64,000 bases of DNA from Massospora cicadina. Taxonomy: Eukaryota; Entomophthoromycota; Entomophthoromycetes; Entomophthorales; Entomophthoraceae. Positions 34,801 to 46,830 of this stretch are shown here, piece by piece. The stretch covers positions 1 to 64,000 of the forward strand of contig JAKSZP010018516.1 of NCBI GenBank assembly GCA_022478985.1. The letters are read 5' to 3'. The notes below the pieces were generated by a model. That model had not been told where the DNA came from. It was given only the letters and a program-made list of their open reading frames with translations, and made no database searches. The position numbers were made by a program, and so were the translations under genes. The stretch's first letter is position 1; every line of letters starts with the position of its first letter.

Positions 34801-35427
34801 AAAGTGGCAATTATATCCTTTGTATAAATCTCATTTATATAAATATATATAATTTGTGACTAGGCTTTTAAACATATACATAATGGCTTATAAACTAAAA
34901 GCTGTCCTATACTCATGATAATTGGTGACCACTTTAGAAATCTTAGATAGTTAAAAGTTCATCATAAATTATATATGATCTTAGCTAAACTAAGATTTAT
35001 CTAGGTTATACATAAGTCTCCAGCCCCTAGGTGTTTATATTTTATAATAAGTTTTTACTAAAAATTTTGTTAAGTATATAGAGAAAAAGATATTCTCAAA
35101 AATCAATTAAGACAATAAACAAAAGCTTTTGAAAAAAAGCAAGCTTGGATAGGAGTATAAGTTTAGGATAAGCAAATGGGTAAGAGTTCTAGTGATATCA
35201 GGAAGGATGTATAAGAGATTATGAGAAGTTCATATATTTATTGGAAATTGATATATAGAGTAAAACTTAAGTGTATACAAATTATATTAAAGCTTAAGTC
35301 ATTTACAAAAACAATATAGTATAAATAACATCACATTTAGGTATATGTTTAGAACATGGGTAAAATTTACTGTTTATAAGATATATGTAACAAAGATCTA
35401 AAATATTTTAAACAGTTTTTGTTAAGG
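34801..35427. other. AT-rich spacer
   Basis: No coding frame. A/T-rich sequence between HAL copy 3 and LINE L. Confidence 0.6.
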
Positions 35428-35524
35428 ATAAAGAAATTAAAGATTAGGCTTTTCTTTCCCGTAAAAATCACTTTAGTTACTACAATTCAATTCAAGCAGC
35501 AATTTTGATAATAACCCAGGAGTG

Positions 35525-36700
35525 ATGGGCGACTTAAATAATAAATCTAATACAACCTGGGCGAGCATCGCATCAAATGGTGCACTAAACGGTGCACCCA
35601 AGGGCAAGAAACGCCCTGGAGGGGGACCAGGAACTCAATCCGCCAAGAAACCAAAAACTCAGACACCATCCAGGTTTATGATGTTTACTATAAAACAAGA
35701 TCAGTACATGTACATCCAATGCAACCAACCCCTTTCAAAGGTGGAACATGGGCTCCAACTCTACCTTGGGGATGAGTCCCCACCCTGTGGGAGAAAACAT
35801 GTGAGGCACAGCCCTCCCCTTTTCCCTCACGTGGTATATGTCACCACCAACAACATGGGCCGCGGCTGGATTGGTATTGGTTTTGAAACAGCTGAAGAAG
35901 TGGAGGCTGCAGCAAAAGTCTGCGTCAAAATTTCCCTCCCCAAGGGCAAAAAAATAGTGCGCACCGCGCGCACCAGATGGAACAAAGTGAAAACTTTGTT
36001 CATTTCATTTGACTTTCTACCTAATAACCTTCCTCATAAGGTAATTGAGGAGGAGCTTCATAAAGGCCTTGTAGCCTACGTAGAAATTATGCAACTTAAA
36101 TTACAAAGATTTCGCCTGATGCTCACCCTGTGCACAGGCAAAGCTATCACCGTGATCAACCCATTCCCCAATGTGGAAGATGACTTATCAAGAATCCCCC
36201 GCACAGCAGAGTTTTACTTTGTAGATGGGGGACAGTCATCCACATTTTGAGTTACACCGGAATGCACACCGCCTATATGCAACCACTGCAGCTCTTTAGG
36301 ACACAAGGAACATTCATGCCCCATGAAGGAGGGCTTAATGGAAGCAGACTATTATAAGGAAGCCATGGACAAAAGTAACGAAAACTTCGCCAGAATGACT
36401 GACAGTCACCACACATTCTGCTGGGGTGAAGATGGACTTTACTCCATCGTGGACCCAGTTACAAACAAACAATGCAATGTGGCATAAAAAGCCTGCAAGC
36501 GGGCAGCAGCTGAAGTGGCGGCGCACGCAGAATCATCCATTGACCTCAGACAAATTTGGGAGGACATTTTGGATATACACCAAGCCAACCAATCAGAACA
36601 ATATGCCCAGGTTGAAAACTTTCACAGAAACTTGACTGAGTCACCAAGTGATATCAATCATGCACACATTGAGGAACAATTTAGCCACAATATGGACTAA
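35525..36700 (+). pseudogene. LINE L ORF1 (RNA-binding, CCHC), interrupted by stops
   Basis: The ATG at 35525 opens 241 codons to a TGA at 36248. The same frame continues with CTPPICNHCSSLGHKEHSCP, a CX2CX4HX4C knuckle, where the L' protein has CTHCDAFGHKAHAC. The TGA occupies a codon that is Gln in L'. A second in-frame stop (TAA, 36484-36486) precedes a KACKRAAAEVAAH segment that also aligns with L'. The central GRGWIGIGFETAEEVEAAA and FISFDFLPNNLP blocks are the region shared with the HAL proteins. The product would coat LINE RNA. Start chosen because the first ATG follows the 5' UTR and gives the longest match to L'. Confidence 0.82.
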
Positions 36701-36929
36701 AATGTGGTGCACAATTCTACAAATTTGAACCCCAAAATTACAGAACCCAATCAGCACCCCAAATTGAACCATCATGAGACACGTGCGGGAAAAGATAATG
36801 CAAATCCAAAAACTGCAATTCCCGCGGTCAATTGGGTCAGATCAAGGGAACTGACAATATCACTGAAAGAGTTGGAGTACAGATGTGGAGCATGGCCAAA
36901 ATGGCCATGGTGGGATAGGGCCAGAGGGT

Positions 36930-39900
36930 CCTCCCAACTGCTTCTGAGGTGCCCATGGCGCCTCAGTGTCAATAGGGATGCTAAACATTGTGAGAGCCAG
37001 GGCTCAAACGTCCCAAGCCAAAAAGCTGAATTTCCTGTAAAAACCCTTGTAGACATCTTGGCCATCCAAGAAACCCATTGTTTACAAGGGGAAGAAGGAT
37101 CCTGGTCAGCCAGGGTCTCACCATCACAATCAGTATGGACGTCCCACTGTGGGGTGACTGTCTGAGATAAAAAAAAATTAAAATTAAAAATTCATCTTTA
37201 TACCTTCACAGTAAGTCTTGGTAGCAACAATCACATGCCAAGAGGAAACAATCTCGATACATGCATCTATGCACCGTGCACCGCAAACAAGAGAAAACAA
37301 TTTCTTGAAACTGTTCCAGCTCTCACCCTCCCACCACTTACTATCCTGTTGGGCGACTTTTACAACTGCTGAGATAACCCCAACATGGACCGATGGCCTA
37401 ACCCCAGGGGATACCCACTGGGGCACATCAAATTCCGCACAATGAAGGCATCCCTTGGCCTACAGGATGCCCTCCCCCACAGTTCACCACTCCTTCCCCA
37501 CATGACATGGCCCAACATACATGAGGGAGCGCTCATATCAATGAGCCGCATCAATCACATCCTTGCCCCACAATCCCAACAATTAAGATTTTCCAAATTT
37601 ACAACAAAAAAGTCAATTTCTCTGACCACCGACTTGTTATGGTGCAGTTATCACCAACCCAAACCCACGAACAGGTGTCACCCTGGAGAAAGCTTCACCT
37701 GAAAACATAAAATTACCTAAAATATCCGACTGGGTTGAACATGAGGCTATGAAACCAGAATTCACAGCCCCATTCACCTTGGATACCATGTAACATGGGA
37801 AAATTTTAAAAAGGAACTAATCAACAAAACCTGACATCTTGCATCATGTAAGTACACCGCTGACACAGCCACAATCAAGCATACCTTGGTGGAACTGGAA
37901 CACCTTGAGCTAAATACCCTGAGATCTGGCTATAGCCCCAACTGGGGATGCAAATGGGCGGAAATATCCACCCAACTAAACACCCTCATCTTCAAACACT
38001 AACACAGAATCAAAGTATCGAACAAAGGTAAGTTCATAAAGGAAGGCAAAACCTGCTTGACATATTTCTTCCACCAATTTCACTCCTGCGGCAACCAGCC
38101 CACATGCACACAGGTCTGCAAGACTGACAGCACTGTGGCAACTGACCCTGAGGAGGTCAAAGCGGAAGTACACTGCTATTACACCAAATTATACCTTGAT
38201 ACGCTGACAGACCTGCAAAAAATCAAAAAATTTATACAAAACGCCGGGATACAAAGCACACCGCCAAATTACAATATTTTTTAGTACTAGATGGTCCCAA
38301 GCCATGTTACAATATTCTAAACCTAATTACACGGGAGGAGCTTTGGGATACAATCCGCGGTGCACCACCTAGGAAATGCCCAGGGCCTGATGGGATACCC
38401 TACAAATTCTACAAAAAATATTTTCAACAAATTGCCCCCATCCTATTGGCATCTATGAACCAGTGCTTACTGGAAACACGCCTCCTACCTGGTGGCCATG
38501 AATCATATGTCATAACCTTATATAAAAGGGTGACAAATTGGACCTGGCCAACTGGCGTCCAATCGCACTATCTAATACTGACACAAAAATTCTAACAAAA
38601 ACTTTAGCAGCCAGATTTGGCGCAATTGCCTCTGACGTCCTGTCACCCAACCAGTTTGGGTTTATACCAGGGCGCTCAATCTGGAACAACATACACCCTG
38701 TTGCAAACATATGTCAGTCCAAAGCAACTGGAGCCCTATAATTCTTAGACCAGGAATAGGCATATGACCGCATTAGCTGCCATACCTAAAGGAATGCCTA
38801 CACGCTTTCAAACTCCCACCCAGATTCATAAACTTGGCGATGCTCCTCACAGAATCTGCAACCATGGCTGTATGTGTCCCTGGCTTCCTAACTAACAAGA
38901 TTACACCACACAGAGGGCTCAAACAAGGGGACCCCCTCAGTCCACTGCTGTATAATTTCAGTTTTGACACACTCCTCCGCGTAACTGACTCACACCTCAT
39001 GGGCATAACTGCACAAGGACAGCCAACAGTCAAGATACTGGCCTTCGCGGATGACTGCATAGCAGGTATAGCAAACAACAATGATGCCTGACAGCTGGAA
39101 CGCACCCTAGAGGAATACTCCATAGTGAGCTATGCATCGCTCAACAAAAGGAAAACAGAAATTATTCTCTTAGTCAAGTACACTAATAACTTGGCTACAA
39201 CACCAGAACCTCATAACCCATATGAAAGAAAAACCCACTCATCTTACCCTTTGCATCACCTCCCACCACCACTCCTGTCCGCCACCTTGGGATATGGCTG
39301 GAAACAGGGGGATATGCCTTTGAGACAATGAAAAGAAACTTGCTACAACGGATATACACCCGCGTCGCCTCCCTCAAGGAAAGATACCCAGGGCTAATGA
39401 AGCGAGTAACAGTTGCTAACTCACTCATCCTCCCAATACTATGGTACCCTGCCCACGTGATCGCCTTCTCACCTACCTTCATAACTTCAATCCGCGCGCT
39501 CATCCAGGGCTGGCTATGTCCCAGCTTTCACCCTCCCATACGGATGGAAACACTCTTTGCCCATGCTCAAGTGGAGACATGGGACTGATAGATTTTGAGA
39601 GCTACGCCAACCGCATCCTGGGAACCTGGATAAAGGAAGTCCTTGACCCAGACCTCCCACAATGACACTGGTCCAGGGCAGCGAGGACTAACTTCGTACA
39701 GGCGCTCAAATTAACCAGCCCACATAGCCCACCCAGACTACTATCATACCTTGCTAAACACCCTACTACAATGGGTCTGCATGGAACCTCCCCTCACTTC
39801 AAACGCATCCTCTGACCATCCACCGCATGGGATGGACCGTAGAGAACACACGCATTGTGCAGGGAAGGGGACGACCCAGCTCCCACTTCAAATTAAGAAA

Positions 39901-40440
39901 TCCAGAAAACCACCCCCAGAGAGACATGCTTGCTACAACCCCAACCATTGCTAGAATCAAATACCTAGATGTGTTGGACATTCCCTGCGACTTAACCACA
40001 CAGAAGGCAGTGTGAAAATGATGCACCGCCCACTCCTACAGCCGAGAATAAGAGCCAACGCCTGGCGCTGTCTGAGAAGGACCTATAGGATGGCGGACCG
40101 CTCCAATTCCCTCCATACAACCTGCGCAGTATGTGGAGGGGAGGGATCCCTACATCACCGCCTAGAAGAATGCCCCCCATCCAAAGCCATTTGGAAGGAA
40201 GTCGCGCGCCTGCTTAATATCCAAAACAAGCAGGAATTTTCTATATCAAAGAGCCTCCTCGCGCTCCAGATTGAGTCATCAATCCCATCTACCCTCCGTT
40301 CCCTAATGATACCCATTGCAATGTGGACAATCCACACCATTGCCTTAGATGCGTTCAGGGGAACTGTTCCACCCATTCATGGGGTTATCAACAGGTTCCA
40401 CTTCTACTTATTGGAGCACTTCCAAGCCTGGCTCTATTGA
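36930..40440 (+). pseudogene. LINE L ORF2: endonuclease and reverse transcriptase, broken
   Basis: The APE-type endonuclease begins with DILAIQETHC (37050-37083), then a GDF-like motif near 37360, SRINHILAPQS (37540-37575) and SDHRLVM (37617-37640, shifted frame). RT blocks: CPGPDGIPYKFY (38380-38415), LANWRPIALSNTDTKILTKT (38540-38600), NQFGFIPGRS (38650-38680), QGDPLSPLLYNF (38925-38960) and AFADD with both catalytic Asp (39041-39055). A C-terminal zinc motif CAVCGGEGSLHHRLEECP (40120-40175) precedes the stop at 40438. Frameshifts, stops (for example within the QE-AYDR motif near 38755) and a 22-bp micro-insertion with a 16-bp duplication at 38263-38316 disrupt it. Confidence 0.85.
38263..38316 (-). 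mobile_element. Micro-insertion of 22 bp in LINE L ORF2, with 16-bp TSD
   Basis: GCCAAATTACAATATT (38263-38278) and GCCATGTTACAATATT (38301-38316) match at 14 of 16 and enclose 22 bases. Their minus strand is TTGGG, ACCATCTAGTACT, then A-run. Removing the 22 bases and one copy of the repeat (38 bp in all) rejoins the ORF2 frame before the ITREELW segment, which supports this as a true insertion. Confidence 0.9.
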
Positions 40441-40639
40441 TATATGAGGCCAAGGCAACAGGCGCTCATAGAATCTTAGTTCCCACTATGGTTCCTACAC
40501 ACAGATTCCTTCCTTCACACCTGCTCCATAGCGGGGGAAACCCCCTCAGAGTAGTGCATCAACCCCCATACCTGGCAGTCTCGCTGGCAACAGGGGTAAC
40601 TTGAGTACCCCAGGGTGCCCAATTTTATCTTTCTTCATT

Positions 40640-40702
40640 TTACACATATATTCGGTAATGCCCATCCCCTGGTCAGCTTGCCTCAGTTAAATAAAATAAA
40701 AA
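40640..40702 (+). other. 3' terminal block shared by LINE L and HAL elements
   Basis: Contains GTAATGCCCATCCCCTGGTC, AGCTTGCCTC and an A-rich AAATAAA tail. HAL copy 1 (12478-12522) and HAL copy 3 (19322-19372, minus) end with the same block. In LINE biology the 3' end is what the RT recognises, so a shared end suggests shared machinery. Confidence 0.7.
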
Positions 40703-41376
40703 ATAAAGAAAGGAAAGATATGAAAGTCCTTGGCTGTAACAATCATAGCTTTTAACTATCTTTGGTTATTATACTCTTAGTACTATTGGGGTTTAAGCCA
40801 AAAGGGGGACATATACGCATCTTTATTTGCAGTAAGCCAAACAAATGAACTATCTTTAGCAAAAAACCTAATGTGACACCTCAGATATAAGCCTAGGAAG
40901 TCATAACTGATAGTGAAGAGGCCTTGAAGAAATTTTCACTGGGGCCCGCTTTAAATGGAAGACCATGACAGACAAAATGAGGGTCAGAGAATCAGCAGCA
41001 GAGGCAAAAGTAGGTATAGGTGCATGTTTTCTTTATCAATGAGGCAAGCATTATGCATCACCTTGACCTAAGGAACAAGATGATGTTCATTAAATGTAAT
41101 GAGTCCAAGCACAAAAGTAAAGTAATTGATGCTTGTTGAAATTCTGGTATAATTGGATGAAAAGCCCTAAGTAGTTATGCGGAATTGAAGAGATTTGCTA
41201 AACTAAGTAGTATGAAATATTATTGAGATCACCTTGACATAAGGCAATATGATGATACTGAGCTCCGAACAAATATTTAGAGGAAACCACTAAATTAGGC
41301 AATAAAGCAATGTTGGCATATGACATATATTTAGTAAATCGCCTCAGACTAAGGTGATAATGAATTTAGTAAGTAC

Positions 41377-42402
41377 TAGACTGTCAAAATTTTAACCAGA
41401 TGGAATCCTCCAATGATTAATTGTTATTTGGGATGAAATGGCCAATCCTGATGGAATGGCTTATCGACTGAATTTTTTGTTATTTAATGATTGCTGGTTA
41501 GTTGCTCCCTAATTTGGGTTGAGCCAAAATTAGTATTCCGCCACGTTTAGTATTAGGTTTGAGTGGTGCCAAATCGGTGGCCCCAAATTAGTATAAGGAT
41601 CACCGGTGACTAATAGCTGAGGATAATCCAATTGATATCAGTCAGCAGAATCAGTGATCAACGCTAATTGACATTCATGGTCTGTTGTGGGATTTTCAGC
41701 AGAAAGTCGATGTATTCAAAAGGATTGTTTTCCATGAATTCACTGCCTGATTATCCAATGTTGGTGGATTCAACAATTATGACTTTGAGGTGGCCAAAGT
41801 TGTTACCAGTGCCTCATTTGTTATTAAGATAAGAGGATAATAGATGTCAGCGAGATGCCAAGATATTCTGAGTCAAGTGAGTGACCAAAGTTGTTTCTGG
41901 CGCATTATTATCAACATGAAGGTCAAATAAAAATTCAACGTATATTTAGAATAATTATTTAAATGGCTCACCGGTGACCTAAGGCTGAGGATAAGCCAAA
42001 AACTATTTTGGACATTGGGAAAGATGAAGCGAGAGGGTTGATGCTGGGAAGAGAATAATGTAGAAGAAGAAGAAGAGAAGTGGTTGGCTGGAAGAACCAG
42101 CGGAAGAGCCAATAGGTCGGTGGTGGGCGCAGTAGCCCTTTTGTGAATATTATAAATACTTGGCGCTTTCCTTTCAATAAATATCCCCCTTTGCCTAATC
42201 TACCTTTTGTTATAAGGTTATTATTTATTTTGTTCGTTAGGGATTAGGCTGGGGGATCCCTGATATGGTGCAGATGACATGCCAAGGGATTAGCTGGCGC
42301 TGCTAGCCCTGACACCTACAGTGAAATGGCAAGGGCTGACCAGTCTTCATACTGGTTAGCCTGCCAACTAGCAGAGCCCATAGTTTATTTTCTGATATAA
42401 AC
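41377..42402 (+). mobile_element. Solo LTR, family L2, with TSD TAGAC/TAAAC
   Basis: The 1016-bp segment 41382-42397 starts TGTCAAAATTTTAACC and ends TTTTCTGATA. TAGAC (41377-41381) and TAAAC (42398-42402) flank it with one mismatch. It aligns in opposite orientation with 12635-13602. A TATAAATA box (about 42149-42156) and AATAAA (42176-42181) suggest promoter and polyadenylation signals in this orientation. Confidence 0.85.
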
Positions 42403-42447
42403 TCTGATGGAACCAATGAGAATACAGTGGAAACGAATAGTTTAAGC

Positions 42448-42754
42448 AAAAGAGTCAGTATTGACTGAACATTAGCAAAGAAAACCCACAATTATACCCC
42501 CTTATGCCACATGTTGCTGATGCCTCAACCTTTATATTATCCGCCAAGGTCCGCCAGCTAAAGCGAGTGCTGGACAGAAGTTTCCCTAAAGCTTCCTCAC
42601 CTTTCTGATATGGCTTTCTAGGCTGATAACTTAGGGGCTATATTAGAAATTTTTTATTACTAATAATCCCTTTATCTGGCTCATTGCCAAATAAAGATGC
42701 GTGCCCTCCCCTTTTGGGTTTGGCAATACTAGTGTTAAAAAGGGTCAGTATAGA
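42448..42754 (+). mobile_element. 5'-truncated HAL-type retroposon, 273 bp, with 17-bp TSD
   Basis: AAAAGAGTCAGTATTGA (42448-42464) and AAAAGGGTCAGTATAGA (42738-42754) match at 15 of 17. The insert 42465-42737 aligns with the minus strand of 5140-5381 and of 40777-41050, including the CAAATAAAGATGCGT and CCCCTTTTGGGTTTGGC blocks. It ends AATACTAGTGTT plus A-run, where the family ends CCATCTAGTACT plus A-run. It lies inside the 5' LTR of gypsy D. Confidence 0.8.
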
Positions 42755-43179
42755 ATAAAGTTGCTGATATATAAGCTGGATATGAAGATTGAACCGAGGG
42801 TGATTATTAAAGGTATCAGGTAGCGAGTTGAGCAGAAATAATCTGCTAAATTATATTACAAAATAAAGGTATCGTTGAAGCAAGTACTTCATATATTATT
42901 ATTATTTCTGTTTGTTTCAAGGACTGACAATCTTCAAATTGTCAGTCCATTTCTCAGTTGGTTGATCCCTTCACAAAATCTCCCAGCGTATCTCAACCAT
43001 ACTGCCAAATTATAACATTGTCACTCACTACATGGGGGCCATTGATCAGCACCAAAAAATAAAATTAAAAAATCCCTTTAGGCGTTGGCTATGTTGCATC
43101 AGTCCTGCACTGACGGGGAATCCTCCTGACACACTGTAACAACTGAATATGCAGAAAGTTACTTGCCTTGGACGCTGTG

Positions 43180-44150
43180 CTCAAAAGGCAGGATGAGCTT
43201 CTTCAGGAGGTTTGTATGATATTCTGTCTCCGTTTGATTGTGATGTAAATTTTTATGGGCTCTTTAAGCGATTTGAGGTTGTGACAGAAGGAGCCTCAGA
43301 TTGGTGTAAAGTGAAATTGTTAACATCCACCTTTGATGTTGGAAGTGCCAACCAAGTCACCTGATAACTTCCAAATTTTTCTGTTACATACCAAGATGTG
43401 AAGGATATTGTGCTGCGGTTGTTTGAAGGAACCAGAAAGATGTCACAGTGGAAGACTGATTTCTTAACCATCAGGTCCCAGCGTAATGAGACCCTCACCA
43501 TGCTTACTGATCGATTTTTGATTGAAGCCCATGTGTTAATCAGGGCAGAGAATTTATCTAAATTTGATGTGAGCATTACAATGACCTCCGCTGTGAAGCC
43601 ATATTGCAAGCTATATAATGTCATGCCCCAAATTTTGGATGACAACGTACCCCTGCTCAAAATTGTTTAGCTTTTGCGTCATCTATCTGTTACCTTCTCT
43701 CCACCCAATACAGAGTGGAAACATACTTCTGCTGTCGCTGGGCCTTCTTTTTAGGGGAATTCTTCCATCCATGTTCAGATTTCTCTAATATTCCCACATC
43801 AGATCAATTTCTGCCCCAGACCTGCTTATCATCAACAGCCCAACTAATAACTTGGGCCTTATTAAGCTGACCATCCGCAGTCACCCTATTGACCTATCCC
43901 TGGTTATGCCAATTTCCCACAATCAAAATTATTGGAAAGGCCATCTTACAATAATCAAGGACACAGGCCCTACAAGGTTAATTGTTTTAAATGCGGTTGC
44001 CCTGGGCACCTGTAACAAGGTTGCCCCAATAGTTGGGTCCATCAATACAATAGGAACAGTACTATCAGGGAAAAGTCAGAGCGGAGTAGAAATAGGTTTT
44101 TCTACCTCCGCTATCCAAATCCCAAACGTCCCACCTGAACTTACCACTGT
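43180..44150 (+). pseudogene. Gag region of gypsy D with broken CCHC knuckle
   Basis: A plus-strand frame at 43398-43670 contains SQRNETLTMLTDRFLIEAHV, resembling the gag capsid of Ty3/gypsy. Farther on, 43983-44024 encodes a CX2CX4HX4C zinc knuckle (CFKCGCPGHL, stop, QGC) in a different frame from its open neighbour. The knuckle has an in-frame TAA. Frames are not joined, so no complete Gag exists. Confidence 0.7.
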
Positions 44151-44459
44151 TTTTTCAGCAGAAGTCCCTCCAAACAATGTTGCATTTCTATATCAGCAGC
44201 CGGTTGGAGGGGTGAATGTATTGACACAAGTGAAAGCCACAGCTGCGGTGGAAGAAGGATCTTAGATGCAGCCCAAACCGTCCGCTTGTCAAATACTTAA
44301 CCAAGTTTTCCCTGACAAGTTGGACACATTTGCAGATTCATCTTCCTTGAAAAAGAGTAGATGTCACCCTTCCAGTCAACACTATCATCAATGATTACCC
44401 CAAAGCGGTGAAGGGACTGCAAGTTTCCTTGGGAATGGAGATTTCTTTAATATCCACTA

Positions 44460-44880
44460 TGTTAAACAGTCAAGATTAATCATATATAGAATGCACGTAC
44501 TGTGAAATTGTTGTAGCCAGAACTGGAGTCTGTTCAATAATAGATACGGGTGCCCTGGTTAACATAGTCTTTACTAAGCTGGTGGCAAAGTTGACATTAA
44601 AACCTAATGTAGATCATCGCATGGTGTATGGGAAAGCTAGAGCAAAAATATGGTCTCAGAAGGAGCGTACAGTGCGTTCCCCTTGCACTTTGGGTCAATT
44701 GATGTGGTAGCTATGGTGATAGTGTTACCAAAAAGCCATTTAGACCAGTTAATTGTAAACGCTTTTATGCGACAATTTGGTGCTGTTGTTGACATAACGG
44801 AGGGGACCTTTGAAATTTTTCATGCAGCAGATCCCAATTTAATTCATCTCCAGAGGAGTACCAATTGATCTGGTGCATAT
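44460..44880 (+). pseudogene. Aspartic protease of gypsy D
   Basis: The plus strand reads VVARTGVCSIIDTGALVNIV then FTKLVAKLTLKPN at about 44508-44610, with the catalytic DTG retained. The remaining strands fall in shifted frames to 44868 (VIVLPKSHLDQLIVNAFMRQ, like the ILGxDFL end of retropepsins). It precedes RT as expected. Element G has a related protease. Confidence 0.75.
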
Positions 44881-45229
44881 GGGACATGTCAACCTTACCT
44901 ATAGTGATGGTTTAATTCCAGTATGCTACCATCAATTAAAAAGGAAAACCTGAGCCCTCCACCAGTAGAATTATGAGTATCAATGGTTGCCTCTCAGAGC
45001 TGCTGTGTTTATATCATCCCCTCCGGACATCAAGTCCTAGTAAACACCAAGTTAGAGGTGGAAGTACCAGTTGGGCTAAATGGGAAGTTCATTGGACCCT
45101 ATCAGCAATTGCAGTTTGAGCCTCATGTGGCTCCAGGCATTATATTTCCAGGACATGTAGAGATTAAGGGTTTACTAGCAAACTTACAAAATGAACCATG
45201 AAAATCCACTGGCATCAAATAGTGGCATA

Positions 45230-46180
45230 TTTACACTTGATTTTTCTAAGGAAGTCCTTCAGGTTCACGAGTTTGGGTCGCTGGAAGAATTTGGTCTACT
45301 ATTGAACCACAGCCAAAAGTAATGACTGTGGTAATGCGCGATAATTTAAGGGGGTTATTGGAAGCACAGAAGGATCAAGTGATTGCTTTATTTTAAAAAA
45401 TATAAGGAGATTTTGCTGTCAATGACCATTATATAGGATGTGCTTGGGGGTGGTTTATTGGTTGGACACTTAAAATCATCTTCCCATCAGGTCACAGCTG
45501 ATTTTCCAATTGAGGGCAGCTAAAAAAGTAATGACAGAGGAGATTGAAAATCTACTGGAGCAAGGGATGCTCAAACCTTAAATGAGTCCGTGGTCTTTGC
45601 CCGTCCTAATTGTAAAAAATAAGGAAGGTACCAACTGGGTGGTAATAGACTGCCAGAAACTCAACTGTGTCATCAAGAAGGACTTTTATCCCTTGTCACT
45701 AATCGATGATCTGAATTGGTTAGGCAGATCTCATTACTTTTTGATGATGGATTTGATATCAGGCTATTGGAAAATCAAGTTTCTAACGGTGGAATAGGAG
45801 AAATGCGTCGTTATCACATCCAAAGGGCTTTTTCAACCAACTTTTATGCCTCAAGAGCTGTGTAACGCCCCGGCCACATTCCAACGGGCAATGGATACCA
45901 TCCTTGGCGACTTGAAGTTGACATGCATTATCATGTACCTTAAAAATATCAAAGTTTTTTGCGTGCATTTTCTGAGCACCTTACCTATCTTGAGGAGGTA
46001 TTCCTCCAGCTTGCTGAGACTAACATCAAGATTAAGCTCCACAAATGTCACTTCTTCAAGGACCAACTGGAGTACCTTGGGTTTTTGGTAGACGCAAAAT
46101 GGCTGAAACCTCAACTAGCTAAGATGGAAGCTATCTGAAAAATGACTCAGCTGACCAGTTATCAGGACAAAGGCATTCTT
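45230..46180 (+). pseudogene. Reverse transcriptase of gypsy D, active site lost
   Basis: Plus-strand blocks: SPWSLPVLIVKNKEGTNWVV (45582-45650), LNCVIKKDFYPLSLIDDLN, MMDLISGYWKIKF (45742-45782), CNAPATFQRAMDTILGDLKL (45861-45920), MYLKNIKVF (45930-45960) and a KCHFFKDQLEYLGF-like end near 46030-46090. The active site reads YLKN (45936-45947) where YLDD is required. Several stops are present. Confidence 0.85.
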
Positions 46181-46259
46181 ATAGGATGGTCAGCCACTAC
46201 CAATGCTTTATCCCCAGTTTCAGTTGTATTTTGGGACCACTATTTGAAAAGTTAAAAAA

Positions 46260-46830
46260 GGATGTTGTGTTCAAATAACGGAATTCCGTCAACACTCCTT
46301 TGATACACTTTGGATGGCTCTAATTAATGTGCCGGTGCTATGTAACAAATTTTGATAAGGAATTTATTGTACAGACAGATGTGTCCTTTCCCGCCATTGG
46401 GGCGGTCCTATCTTAAAAAGATGATGAGGGGTATCCAGTTGCGTACTGCAGTTTGAACCTGAACTGCCATCAGCGTAATTATACTGTGACTCAGAAGGAG
46501 TGCATAGCGGTGATCTACACGTATAAGCAATTTTAGGTGTACTTTCATGGAGTGAAGTTTAAAGTCATAAGGATCATGCTTTGTTATGGTGGCTACATTA
46601 TCTCAAAGATCCTGAAGGACGTCTAGCCAGATGGTCTCTCAAAAATCAGGCTTATGACTTTGAGATCCTTTACCAACTTGGAGCAAAACATCAGAATGCC
46701 TATCGCTTGTACAGGCTACCAACAGTTGCAGTTATGGTGAATCTGAGCAACATAATGTATGATAAAATTCTAAGAGGGAAATATGACGATGAACTACCTC
46801 AAGTCATCAAGGTATTGAATGAATAAGAGC
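46260..46830 (+). pseudogene. RNase H of gypsy D
   Basis: The plus strand reads FDKEFIVQTDVSFPAIGAVL (46350-46415), VAYCSLNLNCHQRNYTVTQK then ECIAVIY (46438-46520), and GRLARWSLKNQAYDFEILYQ (46617-46680). The first catalytic Asp (in QTDVS) and the Glu (in KECIAV) are present. Frame breaks occur near 46415 and 46535. Confidence 0.82.

Larger units (their letters stand above)
35428..40719 (+). mobile_element. LINE L (Tad/L1-like non-LTR retrotransposon), nearly full length
   Basis: Direct repeats ATAAAGAAATTAAAGAT (35428-35444) and ATAAAGAAAGGAAAGAT (40703-40719) match at 15 of 17 and bound about 5.26 kb. The 5' end TAGGCTTTTCTTTCCCGT resembles that of LINE L' at 61393 and of the HAL copies. 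ORF1 with a CCHC knuckle, then ORF2 with endonuclease, RT and a C-terminal zinc motif follow on the plus strand. The 3' end has CATCCCCTGGTCAGCTTGCC and an A-rich AAATAAAATAAAAAATAAAG tail. Scattered stops and a micro-insertion show that it is dead. Confidence 0.88.
41134..43017 (+). repeat. 5' LTR of gypsy D, interrupted by two insertions
   Basis: Matches the 3' LTR in three blocks: 41134-41381, 42398-42464 and 42738-43017. The gaps are the L2 solo LTR (41382-42397) and a retroposon fragment (42465-42737). GATATATAAGC near 42763 is a TATA-like box in the sense orientation, shared with the 3' LTR at 48289 and the solo LTR in HAL copy 2. Confidence 0.82.

Noticed and set aside
36772..37065. 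Long minus-strand frames over LINE L, LINE L' and gypsy C (for example 36772-37065, 61796-62284)
   Set aside because: They are shadows of the coding strand; the plus-strand (or, in C, minus-strand) readings carry the known motifs.
35428..40719. LINE L as an intact, active element
   Set aside because: ORF1 has two in-frame stops, ORF2 has frameshifts, stops and a micro-insertion, although AFADD in RT is intact.
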